DNA of 64,000 nt from CAMYMQ01 sp963730305 (lineage in GTDB: Bacteria > Pseudomonadota > Alphaproteobacteria > Bin65), in assembly GCA_963730305.1 (NCBI GenBank), contig CAVSRB010000008.1:310001-374000 (forward strand), read 5' to 3'. Every line of letters starts with the position of its first letter. Position 1 is the first letter of the stretch. Below are positions 44,222 to 54,735 of this stretch, piece after piece. A program made the translations under genes and the position numbers. Under the pieces are notes generated by a model. The model did not search any database and had not been told where the DNA came from. It saw only the letters and a list, made by a program, of their open reading frames with translations.

Positions 44222-45352
44222 ATGAGCACTCGCCCCTACCGGGACATCTATCGCCGCAAGAGCCGCCAGATCCACGTCGGGCCGGTCGCGGTCGGCGGTG
44301 ACGCGCCGATCACCGTCCAGTCGATGACCAACACGCGGACCACCGACGTCGAGGGCACGATCAGGCAGATCCGCGCGCTCGAAGTCGCCGGCGCGGACAT
44401 CGTCCGGGTCTCCTGCCCCGACGAGGAGTCGAGCGCGGCGCTCAAGAAGATCATCCCCGAGGTGACCGTCCCGATCGTCGCGGACATCCATTTCCACTAC
44501 AAGCGGGCGATCGAGGCGGCCGAGAACGGCGCCGCGTGCCTGCGCATCAACCCGGGCAACATCGGCTCGGCCGAGCGGGTCCGCGAGGTGATCAAGGCCG
44601 CCAAGGACCACGACTGCTCGATGCGCATCGGCGTCAATGCCGGCTCGCTGGAGCGCGACCTGCTCGAGAAATACGGCGAGCCCTGCCCCGAGGCGATGGT
44701 CGAGAGCGCGCTCGACCACATCCGCATCCTCGAGGACAACGACTTCTTCGAGTTCAAGATCAGCTGCAAGGCGTCGGACGTCTTCCTCGCCGTCGCCGCC
44801 TACCAGCGGCTCGCCGAGGCCTGCGACTATCCGCTCCACCTCGGCATCACCGAGGCCGGCGGCCTCATGTCCGGCACGATCAAGAGCTCGATCGGCATGG
44901 GCTCGCTGCTGTGGGCCGGCATCGGCGACACCATCCGGGTGTCGCTGTCGGCCGACCCGGTCGAGGAGATCAAGGTCGGCTTCGACATCCTGAAGTCGCT
45001 CAACCTGCGCCACCGCGGCGTCAACGTGATCTCCTGCCCGTCCTGCGCGCGACAGAATTTCCAGGTCATCCCGACCGTCGAGCGGCTGGAGCAGCGGCTC
45101 GCCCACATCTCGACGCCGATGACGCTGTCGGTGATCGGCTGCGTCGTCAACGGCCCCGGCGAGGCGCGCGAGACCGATATCGGCTTCACCGGCGGCGGCG
45201 GCGGCCATCAGGTCTACCTCAACGGCGAGAAGCACCACATCCTGCGCGACGGCGACATCGTCGACCACCTGGTCGAGCTGGTCGAGGCGAAGGCCGCCGA
45301 GATCGAGGCTGCCAAGGCCGAGGGCGAGGCGCCGCAACAGGCCGCGGAGTAG
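44222..45352 (+). CDS. ispG: 4-hydroxy-3-methylbut-2-enyl diphosphate synthase
   Basis: A 376-residue iron-sulfur enzyme of the MEP pathway that turns methylerythritol cyclodiphosphate into HMBPP. The three cluster cysteines are Cys272 and Cys275 in CPSCARQNF and Cys307 in GCVVNGPGEARE. The N-terminal QSMTNTRTTDVE and the barrel motif LRINPGNIG are standard. The ATG at 44222 is behind GAGGGATGAC. It lies between the RodZ-like gene and hisS, as often in Proteobacteria. It completes, with dxs and ispA, the isoprenoid genes present in this window. A 77-base repeat element follows. Confidence 0.95.
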   Translation: MSTRPYRDIYRRKSRQIHVGPVAVGGDAPITVQSMTNTRTTDVEGTIRQIRALEVAGADIVRVSCPDEESSAALKKIIPEVTVPIVADIHFHYKRAIEAAENGAACLRINPGNIGSAERVREVIKAAKDHDCSMRIGVNAGSLERDLLEKYGEPCPEAMVESALDHIRILEDNDFFEFKISCKASDVFLAVAAYQRLAEACDYPLHLGITEAGGLMSGTIKSSIGMGSLLWAGIGDTIRVSLSADPVEEIKVGFDILKSLNLRHRGVNVISCPSCARQNFQVIPTVERLEQRLAHISTPMTLSVIGCVVNGPGEARETDIGFTGGGGGHQVYLNGEKHHILRDGDIVDHLVELVEAKAAEIEAAKAEGEAPQQAAE

Positions 45353-45367
45353 CGATCATTCGGAGGC

Positions 45368-45444
45368 CGTAGGGGCGGGTTTCAAACCCGCCCGTTGCGC
45401 CACGCGACAGATGTCTGCGGGCGGGTTATAAACCCGCCCCTACG
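45368..45444. repeat. Palindromic intergenic element between ispG and hisS
   Basis: Two near-identical inverted copies of 27 bases bound a 77-base element: 45368-45394 and 45418-45444 agree at 25 of 27 positions. Each copy is itself a hairpin (GGGCGGGTTT with AAACCCGCCC). It lies 15 bases after the ispG stop and 21 bases before hisS, so it would be transcribed in both. It looks like a REP/MITE-type repeat and could affect transcript processing or termination. Confidence 0.8.
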
Positions 45445-45465
45445 AAAGATTGAATCCCGGTCACC

Positions 45466-46710
45466 ATGGCCAAGTTGCAGCCGATCCGCGGCACCCACGA
45501 CCTGCTTCCCGACGCGATGCGCGGCCACCGCCACGTGATCGAGACCGCGCGCGCGGTCACCGGGCGCTACGGTTACCAGGAGATGGCGACGCCGATGTTC
45601 GAGACGACCGAGGTGTTCAAGCGCACCCTGGGCGACACCTCGGACATCGTCACCAAGGAGATGTACACCTTCGAGAGCAAGGGCGGTGAGCAGATGACGC
45701 TCCGGCCCGAGAACACCGCCGGGGTGTGCCGCGCCTTCCTGTCGAACGGCCTGATCCAGAACCTGCCGCTCAAGTTCTTCTATGCCGGGCCGATGTTCCG
45801 CTACGAGCGGCCGCAGAAGGGTCGCCAGCGCCAGTTCCACCAGATCGGCATCGAGCTGATCGGCGTCGCCGAGCCGCTCGGCGACGTCGAGGTGATCGCC
45901 GCCGGCGCCGGCGTGCTCGCCGCCCTGGGCGTGCTCGACAAGACGGTGCTGGAGCTCAACACGCTGGGCGACACCGAGAGCCGCGACACCTACCGCGCCG
46001 TGCTGGTCGACTACATGCAGGCGCACACCGACAGGCTGTCGGAGGACAGCCGCCACCGGCTCGACCACAACCCGCTGCGCATCCTCGATTCCAAGGACCA
46101 GGGCGACCGCGCGGTGATCGCCGACGCGCCGGTCTTCTCGGACTACCTGACCGACGCCGCGCGCGACTATTTCGCCGCCGTGCGCGACGGGCTCGACGCG
46201 CTCGGCATCGCCTACAGCCTCAATCCCCGTCTGGTCCGCGGTCTCGACTACTACTGCCACACCGCCTTCGAGTTCACGACCGAGGAACTCGGCGCCCAGG
46301 GCGCGGTGATCGCCGGCGGCCGCTACGACGGCCTGATCGAGCAGATGGGCGGTCCCTCGACGCCGGGCATCGGCTGGGCCGGCGGCATCGAACGGCTGTC
46401 GATGCTCGCCGCCGCCGTGCCCGATCCGGTCCGGCCGATCGCCGTGGTGCCGATCGGCGACGCGGCCGAGCGCGCCGCCCTGCCGCTCGCCGACCGGCTG
46501 CGCCGCGACGGCTTCACGATCGACCTCGGCTTTGGCGGCAACCTGTCCAAGCGCATGAAGCGCGCCAACAAGATCCACGCCCGCGCCGCGATCCTGATCG
46601 GCGACGACGAGCTGCGCGACGCCGTCGCCACGGTCCGCGACCTCGACACCGGCGACCAGCAGACCGCGCCCCTCGACACGCTGGCGGCGGCGCTCGAAGC
46701 CTACCGGTAG
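45466..46710 (+). CDS. hisS: Histidyl-tRNA synthetase
   Basis: A 414-residue class II aminoacyl-tRNA synthetase. The N-terminus MAKLQPIRGTHDLLPD is diagnostic. Motif 2 reads FRYERPQKGRQRQFHQIGIE, and the histidine-binding motif is LVRGLDYYCHTAFEFTT. A C-terminal anticodon-binding domain follows residue about 330, with GFTIDLGFGGNLSKRMKRANK and ARAAILIGDDE. The sequence is complete, with no missing motifs. It precedes hemA by four bases on the same strand, so they form an operon with prfA and prmC. Confidence 0.95.
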   Translation: MAKLQPIRGTHDLLPDAMRGHRHVIETARAVTGRYGYQEMATPMFETTEVFKRTLGDTSDIVTKEMYTFESKGGEQMTLRPENTAGVCRAFLSNGLIQNLPLKFFYAGPMFRYERPQKGRQRQFHQIGIELIGVAEPLGDVEVIAAGAGVLAALGVLDKTVLELNTLGDTESRDTYRAVLVDYMQAHTDRLSEDSRHRLDHNPLRILDSKDQGDRAVIADAPVFSDYLTDAARDYFAAVRDGLDALGIAYSLNPRLVRGLDYYCHTAFEFTTEELGAQGAVIAGGRYDGLIEQMGGPSTPGIGWAGGIERLSMLAAAVPDPVRPIAVVPIGDAAERAALPLADRLRRDGFTIDLGFGGNLSKRMKRANKIHARAAILIGDDELRDAVATVRDLDTGDQQTAPLDTLAAALEAYR

Positions 46711-46714
46711 CGCC

Positions 46715-48019
46715 ATGACCGCGGGGTCTCCCCTTAAGCTCGCCAGCACGGCGCCGCTCACCACCTTCGTGGCCGCGGGGGTCAACCACCGCACCGGCGG
46801 CGCCCGGCTGCGCGACCAGCTCTACGTCGCCCCGGACGCCCTGCCCGGCGCACTGGCCAGCCTGCGCGAAGCGGGCCTCGACCAGGCGCTGATCGTCTCG
46901 ACCTGCGACCGTACCGAGGTGTGGTGCGCCACCGCCACGCCGGCCGACGCCCAGCAGGCGATCGCGATCTTCCTGGGCGCCCGCGGCGGCCCGCCGGAGG
47001 AGCTGGCGGCCGGCTTCTACGCCCATGCCGGCCTCGACGCCGCGCGCCATGCCATGGCGGTCGCCGCCGCGCTGGAGAGCCAGGTGCTGGGCGAGCCGCA
47101 GGTGCTGGGGCAGATCAAGGCCGCCCACCGCGTGGCGGCCGACGCCGGCATGGTCGGCGGCGCGCTGGAAGCGCTGCTCGACGCCACCTACACCGCCGCC
47201 AAGCGGGTTCGGCGCGAGACCCGGGTCGCCGAGCGCCCGGTGACCATCGCCGCCGCGGCGATCCGCGTCGCCCGCGACGTCCACGGCCCGCTCGACGACA
47301 GCCGGACGCTGCTGATCGGCGACGGCGACATGGGCGAGGCGCTGGCCCGCCAGTTCCTCGCCGCCGGCATCGCCGGCCTGACCGTGACCGCCGAGAACGC
47401 GTCGCGCGCCGAGGCGCTGGCCGCCGTGCTCGACTGCCACCTGCTGGCCTGGGACGACCTCGACGAAGGCCTGGCCCGCGCCGACATCGTGGTCTCCGCC
47501 ACCACCGGCCGCGAACTGGTGATCGGCGAGGACCGCGCCCGCGCCGCCCACCGCCGCCGGCGCCGGCGCCCGGTCTTCCTGATCGACGCCGCCGTCCCCG
47601 GCGACATCGACACCGCGGTCGACGCGATCGACGGCATGTTCCGGTTCGACCTCGGCGACCTCGAGCAGGTCGCCTTCGAGGGCCACCGCGAACGCCACGG
47701 CGAGGCCGAGCGGGCCCGCGCCATCGTCGACGAGGCGGCAATGCACTTCCTGCGCGGCCGCCAGGCGCGCGACGCCGCGGACGGCATCACCGCCTTGCGC
47801 CGCCGGTTCGAGGCCGAGCGCCTGGCCGTGCTGCAGAGCGCCGGCGCCGCCGGGGCCGACGAGGCGACCCGGCTCCTGGTCAACCGGCTGCTCCACGGGC
47901 CGTCGACCGCGCTCCGCGACCTCTCCGACGACCCGGACCAACGCGCGGCGGTCGAACAATTGCTGGCCCGCCTGTTCGGCGCGGTCGGCGCCGCGGACGA
48001 GAAGGACCCCGAGGCATGA
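46715..48019 (+). CDS. hemA: Glutamyl-tRNA reductase
   Basis: A 434-residue NADPH-dependent reductase that converts glutamyl-tRNA to glutamate-1-semialdehyde, the committed step of C5 haem synthesis. Markers are GVNHRTGGARLRDQLY, the catalytic cysteine in STCDRTEVW (Cys64), the ALESQVLGEPQVLGQIK signature, the NADPH-binding GDGDMGEALARQF and the RRRRPVFLIDAAVPGDID segment. Most Alphaproteobacteria use 5-aminolevulinate synthase instead, so this is notable. The position before prfA and prmC is the arrangement known from Gammaproteobacteria and Betaproteobacteria. The stop overlaps the prfA start as ATGA. hemL is not in the window. Confidence 0.92.
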   Translation: MTAGSPLKLASTAPLTTFVAAGVNHRTGGARLRDQLYVAPDALPGALASLREAGLDQALIVSTCDRTEVWCATATPADAQQAIAIFLGARGGPPEELAAGFYAHAGLDAARHAMAVAAALESQVLGEPQVLGQIKAAHRVAADAGMVGGALEALLDATYTAAKRVRRETRVAERPVTIAAAAIRVARDVHGPLDDSRTLLIGDGDMGEALARQFLAAGIAGLTVTAENASRAEALAAVLDCHLLAWDDLDEGLARADIVVSATTGRELVIGEDRARAAHRRRRRRPVFLIDAAVPGDIDTAVDAIDGMFRFDLGDLEQVAFEGHRERHGEAERARAIVDEAAMHFLRGRQARDAADGITALRRRFEAERLAVLQSAGAAGADEATRLLVNRLLHGPSTALRDLSDDPDQRAAVEQLLARLFGAVGAADEKDPEA

Positions 48020-49092
48020 GCTTCCAGGAAAGCCTCGACCGGGTGCTCGCCCGCCACGAAGACCTGGCGCAGCAGCTCTCGGCCGGCGCCGCCGACGACC
48101 CCAAGAAGTTCGCCCAGCTCTCGAAGGAATATTCCGACCTGGAGTCGGTCGTCGCCGGCATCCGCGAGCTGCGCGCGGCTCAGAAGGAGGCGGCCGACCT
48201 TCAGGAGCTGCTGGACGATCCCGACTCCGACGCCGAGATGCGCGAGCTGGCCGAGGGCGAGTATTACGAGCTCAAGGAGAAGCTGCCGGAGATCGAGCGG
48301 CGGGTGCAGCTCCTGTTGCTGCCCAAGGACGAGGCCGACACCAAGAACGCCATCCTGGAGGTGCGCGCCGGCACCGGCGGCGACGAGGCGGCGCTGTTCG
48401 CGGCCGAGCTGTTCCGCATGTACCAGCGCTACGCCGAGGCCAAGGGCTGGAAGTTCGAGACCATGGAGGTCAACGAGACCGGCATCGGCGGTTACAAGGA
48501 GGCGACGGCGTCGATCTCCGGCCGCGACGTGTTCGCCCGGCTCAAGTACGAATCCGGCGTGCACCGGGTCCAGCGCGTGCCCGAGACCGAATCGGGCGGC
48601 CGCATCCACACCTCGGCCGCGACCGTCGCCGTGCTGCCCGAGGCCGAGGAGGTCGACGTCGACGTCAACGAGAACGACCTGCGCATCGACGTCTACCGGT
48701 CGAGCGGGCCGGGCGGCCAGTCGGTCAACACCACCGACAGCGCGGTGCGCATCACCCACCTGCCGACCGGCATCGTGGTCGCGATCCAGGACGAGAAGTC
48801 CCAGCACAAGAACAAGGCCAAGGCGATGAAGATCCTGCGCGCCCGCCTCTACGAGGCCGAGCGCGCGGCGCGCGACGCCGAGCGGGCCCAGGCGCGCAAG
48901 AGCCAGGTCGGCTCCGGCGACCGGTCGGAACGCATCCGCACCTACAACTTCCCGCAGGGCCGGGTCACCGACCACCGCATCGGCCTGACCCTGCACAAGA
49001 TCGACCAGATCATGGCCGGCGAGGCGCTCGACGAGGTCATCGACGCGCTCACCGCCCAGGACCAGGCCGACCGGCTGGCGGCGATCGAATGA
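48016..49092 (+). CDS. prfA: Peptide chain release factor 1
   Basis: A 358-residue class I release factor that recognises UAA and UAG and triggers peptide release. The conserved GGQ tripeptide is in SSGPGGQSVNTTDSAV (Gly233-Gly234-Gln235 by my count). The stop-codon recognition motif (PxT in RF1) lies in RVPETESGGRIHTSAA. The N-terminal coiled coil and the superdomain order are standard. The ATG at 48016 overlaps the hemA TGA, and the gene ends by overlapping prmC (ATGA). The glutamine of GGQ is the target of the PrmC methyltransferase encoded next. Confidence 0.96.
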   Translation: MSFQESLDRVLARHEDLAQQLSAGAADDPKKFAQLSKEYSDLESVVAGIRELRAAQKEAADLQELLDDPDSDAEMRELAEGEYYELKEKLPEIERRVQLLLLPKDEADTKNAILEVRAGTGGDEAALFAAELFRMYQRYAEAKGWKFETMEVNETGIGGYKEATASISGRDVFARLKYESGVHRVQRVPETESGGRIHTSAATVAVLPEAEEVDVDVNENDLRIDVYRSSGPGGQSVNTTDSAVRITHLPTGIVVAIQDEKSQHKNKAKAMKILRARLYEAERAARDAERAQARKSQVGSGDRSERIRTYNFPQGRVTDHRIGLTLHKIDQIMAGEALDEVIDALTAQDQADRLAAIE

Positions 49093-50037
49093 GCGGCGGA
49101 ACCGCCGGCGAGACCGCCACCAAGACCGCCAGCGAGACCGTCGGCCAGGCGGTGCGCGCGGCGGCCCGGCGGCTGGACGACGCCGGCCTGCCCAACGCGC
49201 GGCTCGACGCGCGGCTGCTGGTCGCCCACGCCGCCGGCCTCGACCCCGACGCGCTGCGGCTCGACCCCGACCGGCCGCTCGGCCCCGCGGCCAGCATTCG
49301 GCTGGAGGCGCTGCTCGACCGGCGGGCGGCGGCGCGGGAGCCGGTTTCCCGCATCCTTGGCTGCCGCGAGTTCTGGAGCCTGCCCTTCGCGCTCTCGTCC
49401 GCGACCCTGGACCCGCGACCGGACAGCGAAACCGTGGTCGAGGCGGTGCTGCGGCGGGTGCCCGACCGGCAGGCGCCGCTGCGCCTGCTCGACCTCGGCA
49501 CCGGCACCGGCTGCCTGCTGCTGGCGCTGTTGTCGGAACTGCCCAACGCGACCGGGCTCGGCATCGACATCGCGCCGGAGGCGGTCGCCACGGCAAGCGC
49601 GAATGCGGCGGCGCTCGGCCTGACCGACCGTGCCCGTTTCGCCGCCGGCGACTGGGCTGGACGGCGTGTCGGCGCGGTTCGACTGGATCGTCGGCAATCC
49701 ACCCTATATCGAGACCGGCGCGATCGAGGCGCTGGAGCCCGAAGTCGCCCGGCACGACCCTAGACTGGCGCTGGACGGCGGGGCCGACGGGCTCGACGCC
49801 TACCGACGGATCGCGCGCGAACTACGCGGTCTGCTGGAGCTGCGGGGCGGCGTCGCACTCGAGATCGGCGCCGGCCAGGACGCCGCCGTTTCGGCCCTGC
49901 TCGAAAGCCACGGCCTGACGGTCGAGGAGATCGAGCGCGACCTCGGCGGCAGGCCGCGTTGCGTGGTCGCGCACGCTTCCGTGGCCGGCAAAACGGGCGT
50001 TAAGAAAGCTGTGGCGCAGGGCGTCCTAACCTGCTAA
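49089..50037 (+). CDS. prmC: Release-factor glutamine methyltransferase, one apparent frameshift
   Basis: The SAM-dependent enzyme that methylates the GGQ glutamine of release factors RF1 and RF2. The N-terminal domain precedes LLDLGTGTGCLLLALLSELP (motif I). The catalytic NPPY motif is in WIVGNPPYIETGA. An extra base near 49656 separates AAGDW from LDGVSARFDWIV; removing it gives one continuous protein with the normal family layout. The start is ATG 49089, overlapping the prfA stop. The C-terminal third is intact, including GQDAAVSALLESHGL. Functional identity is also supported by position behind prfA. Confidence 0.9.
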
Positions 50038-50057
50038 GACAAACCAACCTCGCAATC

Positions 50058-50075
50058 GAAATCCCTAGGGATTTC
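50058..50075. promoter_or_regulatory. Perfect 18-bp palindrome downstream of prmC
   Basis: GAAATCCCTAGGGATTTC at 50058-50075 is perfectly self-complementary with a CTAG centre. It lies 20 bases after the prmC stop and about 175 bases before the DUF4167 gene. It may be an operator for the downstream gene or a small processing site. No run of T follows, so an intrinsic terminator is unlikely. Confidence 0.4.
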
Positions 50076-50250
50076 CACGCATTGCGTTGAATTTGCGGGG
50101 TTCCGGCAGCACGGACGGAAATGGGGTTCCCCCCCTGTTCAGGGTGGGGCTGCGGGCGACGAAAGCCGCAACTGTCCGACGCCGCTTTGTGAAATCCAAG
50201 CATGTTGCACTGGATGCAGTATCGGCATTCCGAAGACTGGTGTTGAAAAG

Positions 50251-50940
50251 ATGAGACAGGGCTCTGGGGCGCGTCGTGGCCGTGGTCGCGGCAACAACAG
50301 CAACCGCAAACCGAATCGGAATCAATCCTTCGACAGCAACGGACCGAGCGTCCGCATCAGGGGCACGGCGGCGCAGCTCCAGGAGAAGTATCTCAGCCTC
50401 GCCCGCGACGCCTCGAGCGCCGGCGACCGCGTGATGGCGGAGAACTACTTCCAGCACGCCGACCACTACTACCGCATCCTGGCTTCCCAGCAGGCGCCGC
50501 AGGACGGCCAGCCGCCGCAGCAACAGCAGCCCTACCAGCAGCAGTCCGACCGCAACGACGATGCGGACGACGACTTCGGCAACGAGAGCCAGTCCTACAG
50601 CGGCAACAGCAACGGCAATAACAACGGCGACGGCCGCGAGCCGCGCCGGGCCCAGAGCGGCCCGATCCGCGACACCGACCCGCGCGCCCGCGCCGGCAAT
50701 GCCAGCGACGGACAGCCGCCGCTCGACGAAGGCCTGCACCGGATGCTCGGTGGCGACAGCCCGGCTTCGAGCGACTCCGGCGACGAAGAGCGCCCCGCCC
50801 GCAGCCGCCGGTCCGCGGCGGCCGACGGCGACGCCAGCGCCGAGGACGCCCCGGCACCGCGCCGCCGGCGCCGCAAGGCCGCGCCGGAACCCGACACCGA
50901 TGGCGAAAACGAGAGCCCGGCGGTCGACGCCGCCGAATAG
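50251..50940 (+). CDS. DUF4167-domain protein
   Basis: A 229-residue protein with the alphaproteobacterial DUF4167 domain at its N-terminus. It has a basic RGRGRGNNSNRKPNRNQ leader, then SVRIRGTAAQLQEKYLSLARDASSAGDRV and NYFQHADHYYRIL. The rest is a low-complexity tail rich in Gln, Asp, Arg and Pro. The family is small, basic at its start, restricted to Alphaproteobacteria and of unknown function; the N-terminus suggests nucleic-acid binding. It sits between prmC and clpB, the position it has in many relatives. The MOSC gene intervenes on the opposite strand here. Confidence 0.9.
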   Translation: MRQGSGARRGRGRGNNSNRKPNRNQSFDSNGPSVRIRGTAAQLQEKYLSLARDASSAGDRVMAENYFQHADHYYRILASQQAPQDGQPPQQQQPYQQQSDRNDDADDDFGNESQSYSGNSNGNNNGDGREPRRAQSGPIRDTDPRARAGNASDGQPPLDEGLHRMLGGDSPASSDSGDEERPARSRRSAAADGDASAEDAPAPRRRRRKAAPEPDTDGENESPAVDAAE

Positions 50941-50962
50941 GCCCGCTACCGAATAAGTCCGT

Positions 50963-51721
50963 TCAGGCCGGCCCCACCGGGTCGCCCACGGCGGCGTCGC
51001 CACCGGCGATCACCTCCGCATAGACGCCCATCTGGGTATGGCCGAAGGCGTCAGCCAGCGTCTTGAGCACGTTGATGTCGCGTGCCGCGGTGTCCGGATT
51101 GACGTGGGTCGCCGCGCAACGGCCGATCCGCTCGGCAACGCGCAACCGGGCCGCGCCCAGCCGCACCTCCTGTCCGACCCACTCGAATTCCCGCCACGGC
51201 GCCAGCCCGTCGATCAGGACGTTGCCGCGGAAGCGCACCGGGTCGACCGGCGCGCCGACGACCCGTTCCAGGTCGGCGACGCTGGCCGCATTGATCAGCG
51301 AGACGAAAGGCGTCGGCACGTCGGTCATCCCCTGCCCCGGCGCGCTGGCGATGCGCAGCGGCCCGCGGGCGTCGTCGGCCAGGTAGGCATCGAAGAACTG
51401 CTTCAGGATCGTCCGGCCGGCCACCGACGACGGGTCGCCGCGCGCGATCGGCTTGCCCTCGCGCAGGACCGTCAGGATGCCGGCCTCGGCATCCCAAGCC
51501 GCCCCCAGCCGCGCCAGCTTCTCCGTGCGCAACAGGGTGACGAAGTCCTGCTTCGGCCGCCAGCCGGGCTCCGACGCCGACCAGTGCGACGATCCATGGG
51601 CGAGCGCGTAGGCGCGGTCGCCGGGCAGGATCTCGCCCGCGGTCAGGGCGACCGCATCGAGGTCCTCCGGGCCGAGCCCCTTGACTGGATACCGGCAGAT
51701 CCGCGCTACCCGCGCTTCCAT
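50963..51721 (-). CDS. MOSC-domain protein
   Basis: A 252-residue protein with the N-terminal beta-barrel domain (MEARVARICRYPVKGLGPEDL) and C-terminal MOSC domain typical of the YiiM/MOCOS C-terminal family. The conserved cysteine is in RIGRCAATHVNPDT, the residue that binds molybdenum cofactor in MARC-type proteins. Such proteins reduce N-hydroxylated compounds or handle Moco sulfur. The ATG at 51719-51721 follows AAAGGAGCAATC. It is encoded opposite its neighbours, between DUF4167 and clpB, and is divergent from clpB across a 150-base region holding the heat-shock promoter candidate. Confidence 0.85.
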   Translation of the reverse strand: MEARVARICRYPVKGLGPEDLDAVALTAGEILPGDRAYALAHGSSHWSASEPGWRPKQDFVTLLRTEKLARLGAAWDAEAGILTVLREGKPIARGDPSSVAGRTILKQFFDAYLADDARGPLRIASAPGQGMTDVPTPFVSLINAASVADLERVVGAPVDPVRFRGNVLIDGLAPWREFEWVGQEVRLGAARLRVAERIGRCAATHVNPDTAARDINVLKTLADAFGHTQMGVYAEVIAGGDAAVGDPVGPA

Positions 51722-51763
51722 GATTGCTCCTTTCGGCCCGGCGCAACCGGCCGGCAATAGCTG

Positions 51764-51793
51764 CTTGCGGCCCCTCGGGACGGTTCCCATATA
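51764..51793 (+). promoter_or_regulatory. Candidate sigma-32 heat-shock promoter for clpB
   Basis: CTTGCG at 51764-51769 and CCCATATA at 51786-51793 with a 16-base spacer match the CTTG/CCCATAT pattern of sigma-32 promoters. They lie about 80 bases before the clpB ATG, on the right strand. ClpB is a heat-shock gene in most bacteria, which supports the call. The -35 element has only the CTTG core. Confidence 0.6.
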
Positions 51794-51871
51794 GGATCAG
51801 GACGCCGAAATCGGGTCCACCAGTCCTGTCCCGCCACTCGATCGGGGGACGCCAAGGGAAAGGTAGGGGAA

Positions 51872-54547
<2,676 letters not shown>

Positions 54548-54587
54548 GGACCGCATCGGGTCCAGGTCGATCCACGACTATTGGAAT

Positions 54588-54707
54588 CCCCTCCCCCCTT
54601 GAGGGGGAGGGTTAGGGAGGGGGGTCGTCCGAAGCCCCCCTTTCCGTTTGCGGGTACGCGATCCGGCATCCCCCCACCCCGTCCCTCCCCCTCAAGGGGG
54701 GAGGGGG
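54588..54707. repeat. Palindromic intergenic repeat after clpB
   Basis: Inverted arms at about 54588-54624 and 54670-54707 share a core of CCCCTCCCCCCTTGAGGGGG type followed by GAGGG. Each arm is also a hairpin. It looks like one of the C-rich intergenic repeats common in Alphaproteobacteria. It lies 40 bases past the clpB stop and 28 bases before the end of the Rieske-oxygenase gene; it may terminate or stabilise both transcripts. Confidence 0.75.
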
Positions 54708-54735
54708 AAGCTTTCCGGTCATAGCCCAAGGACCA

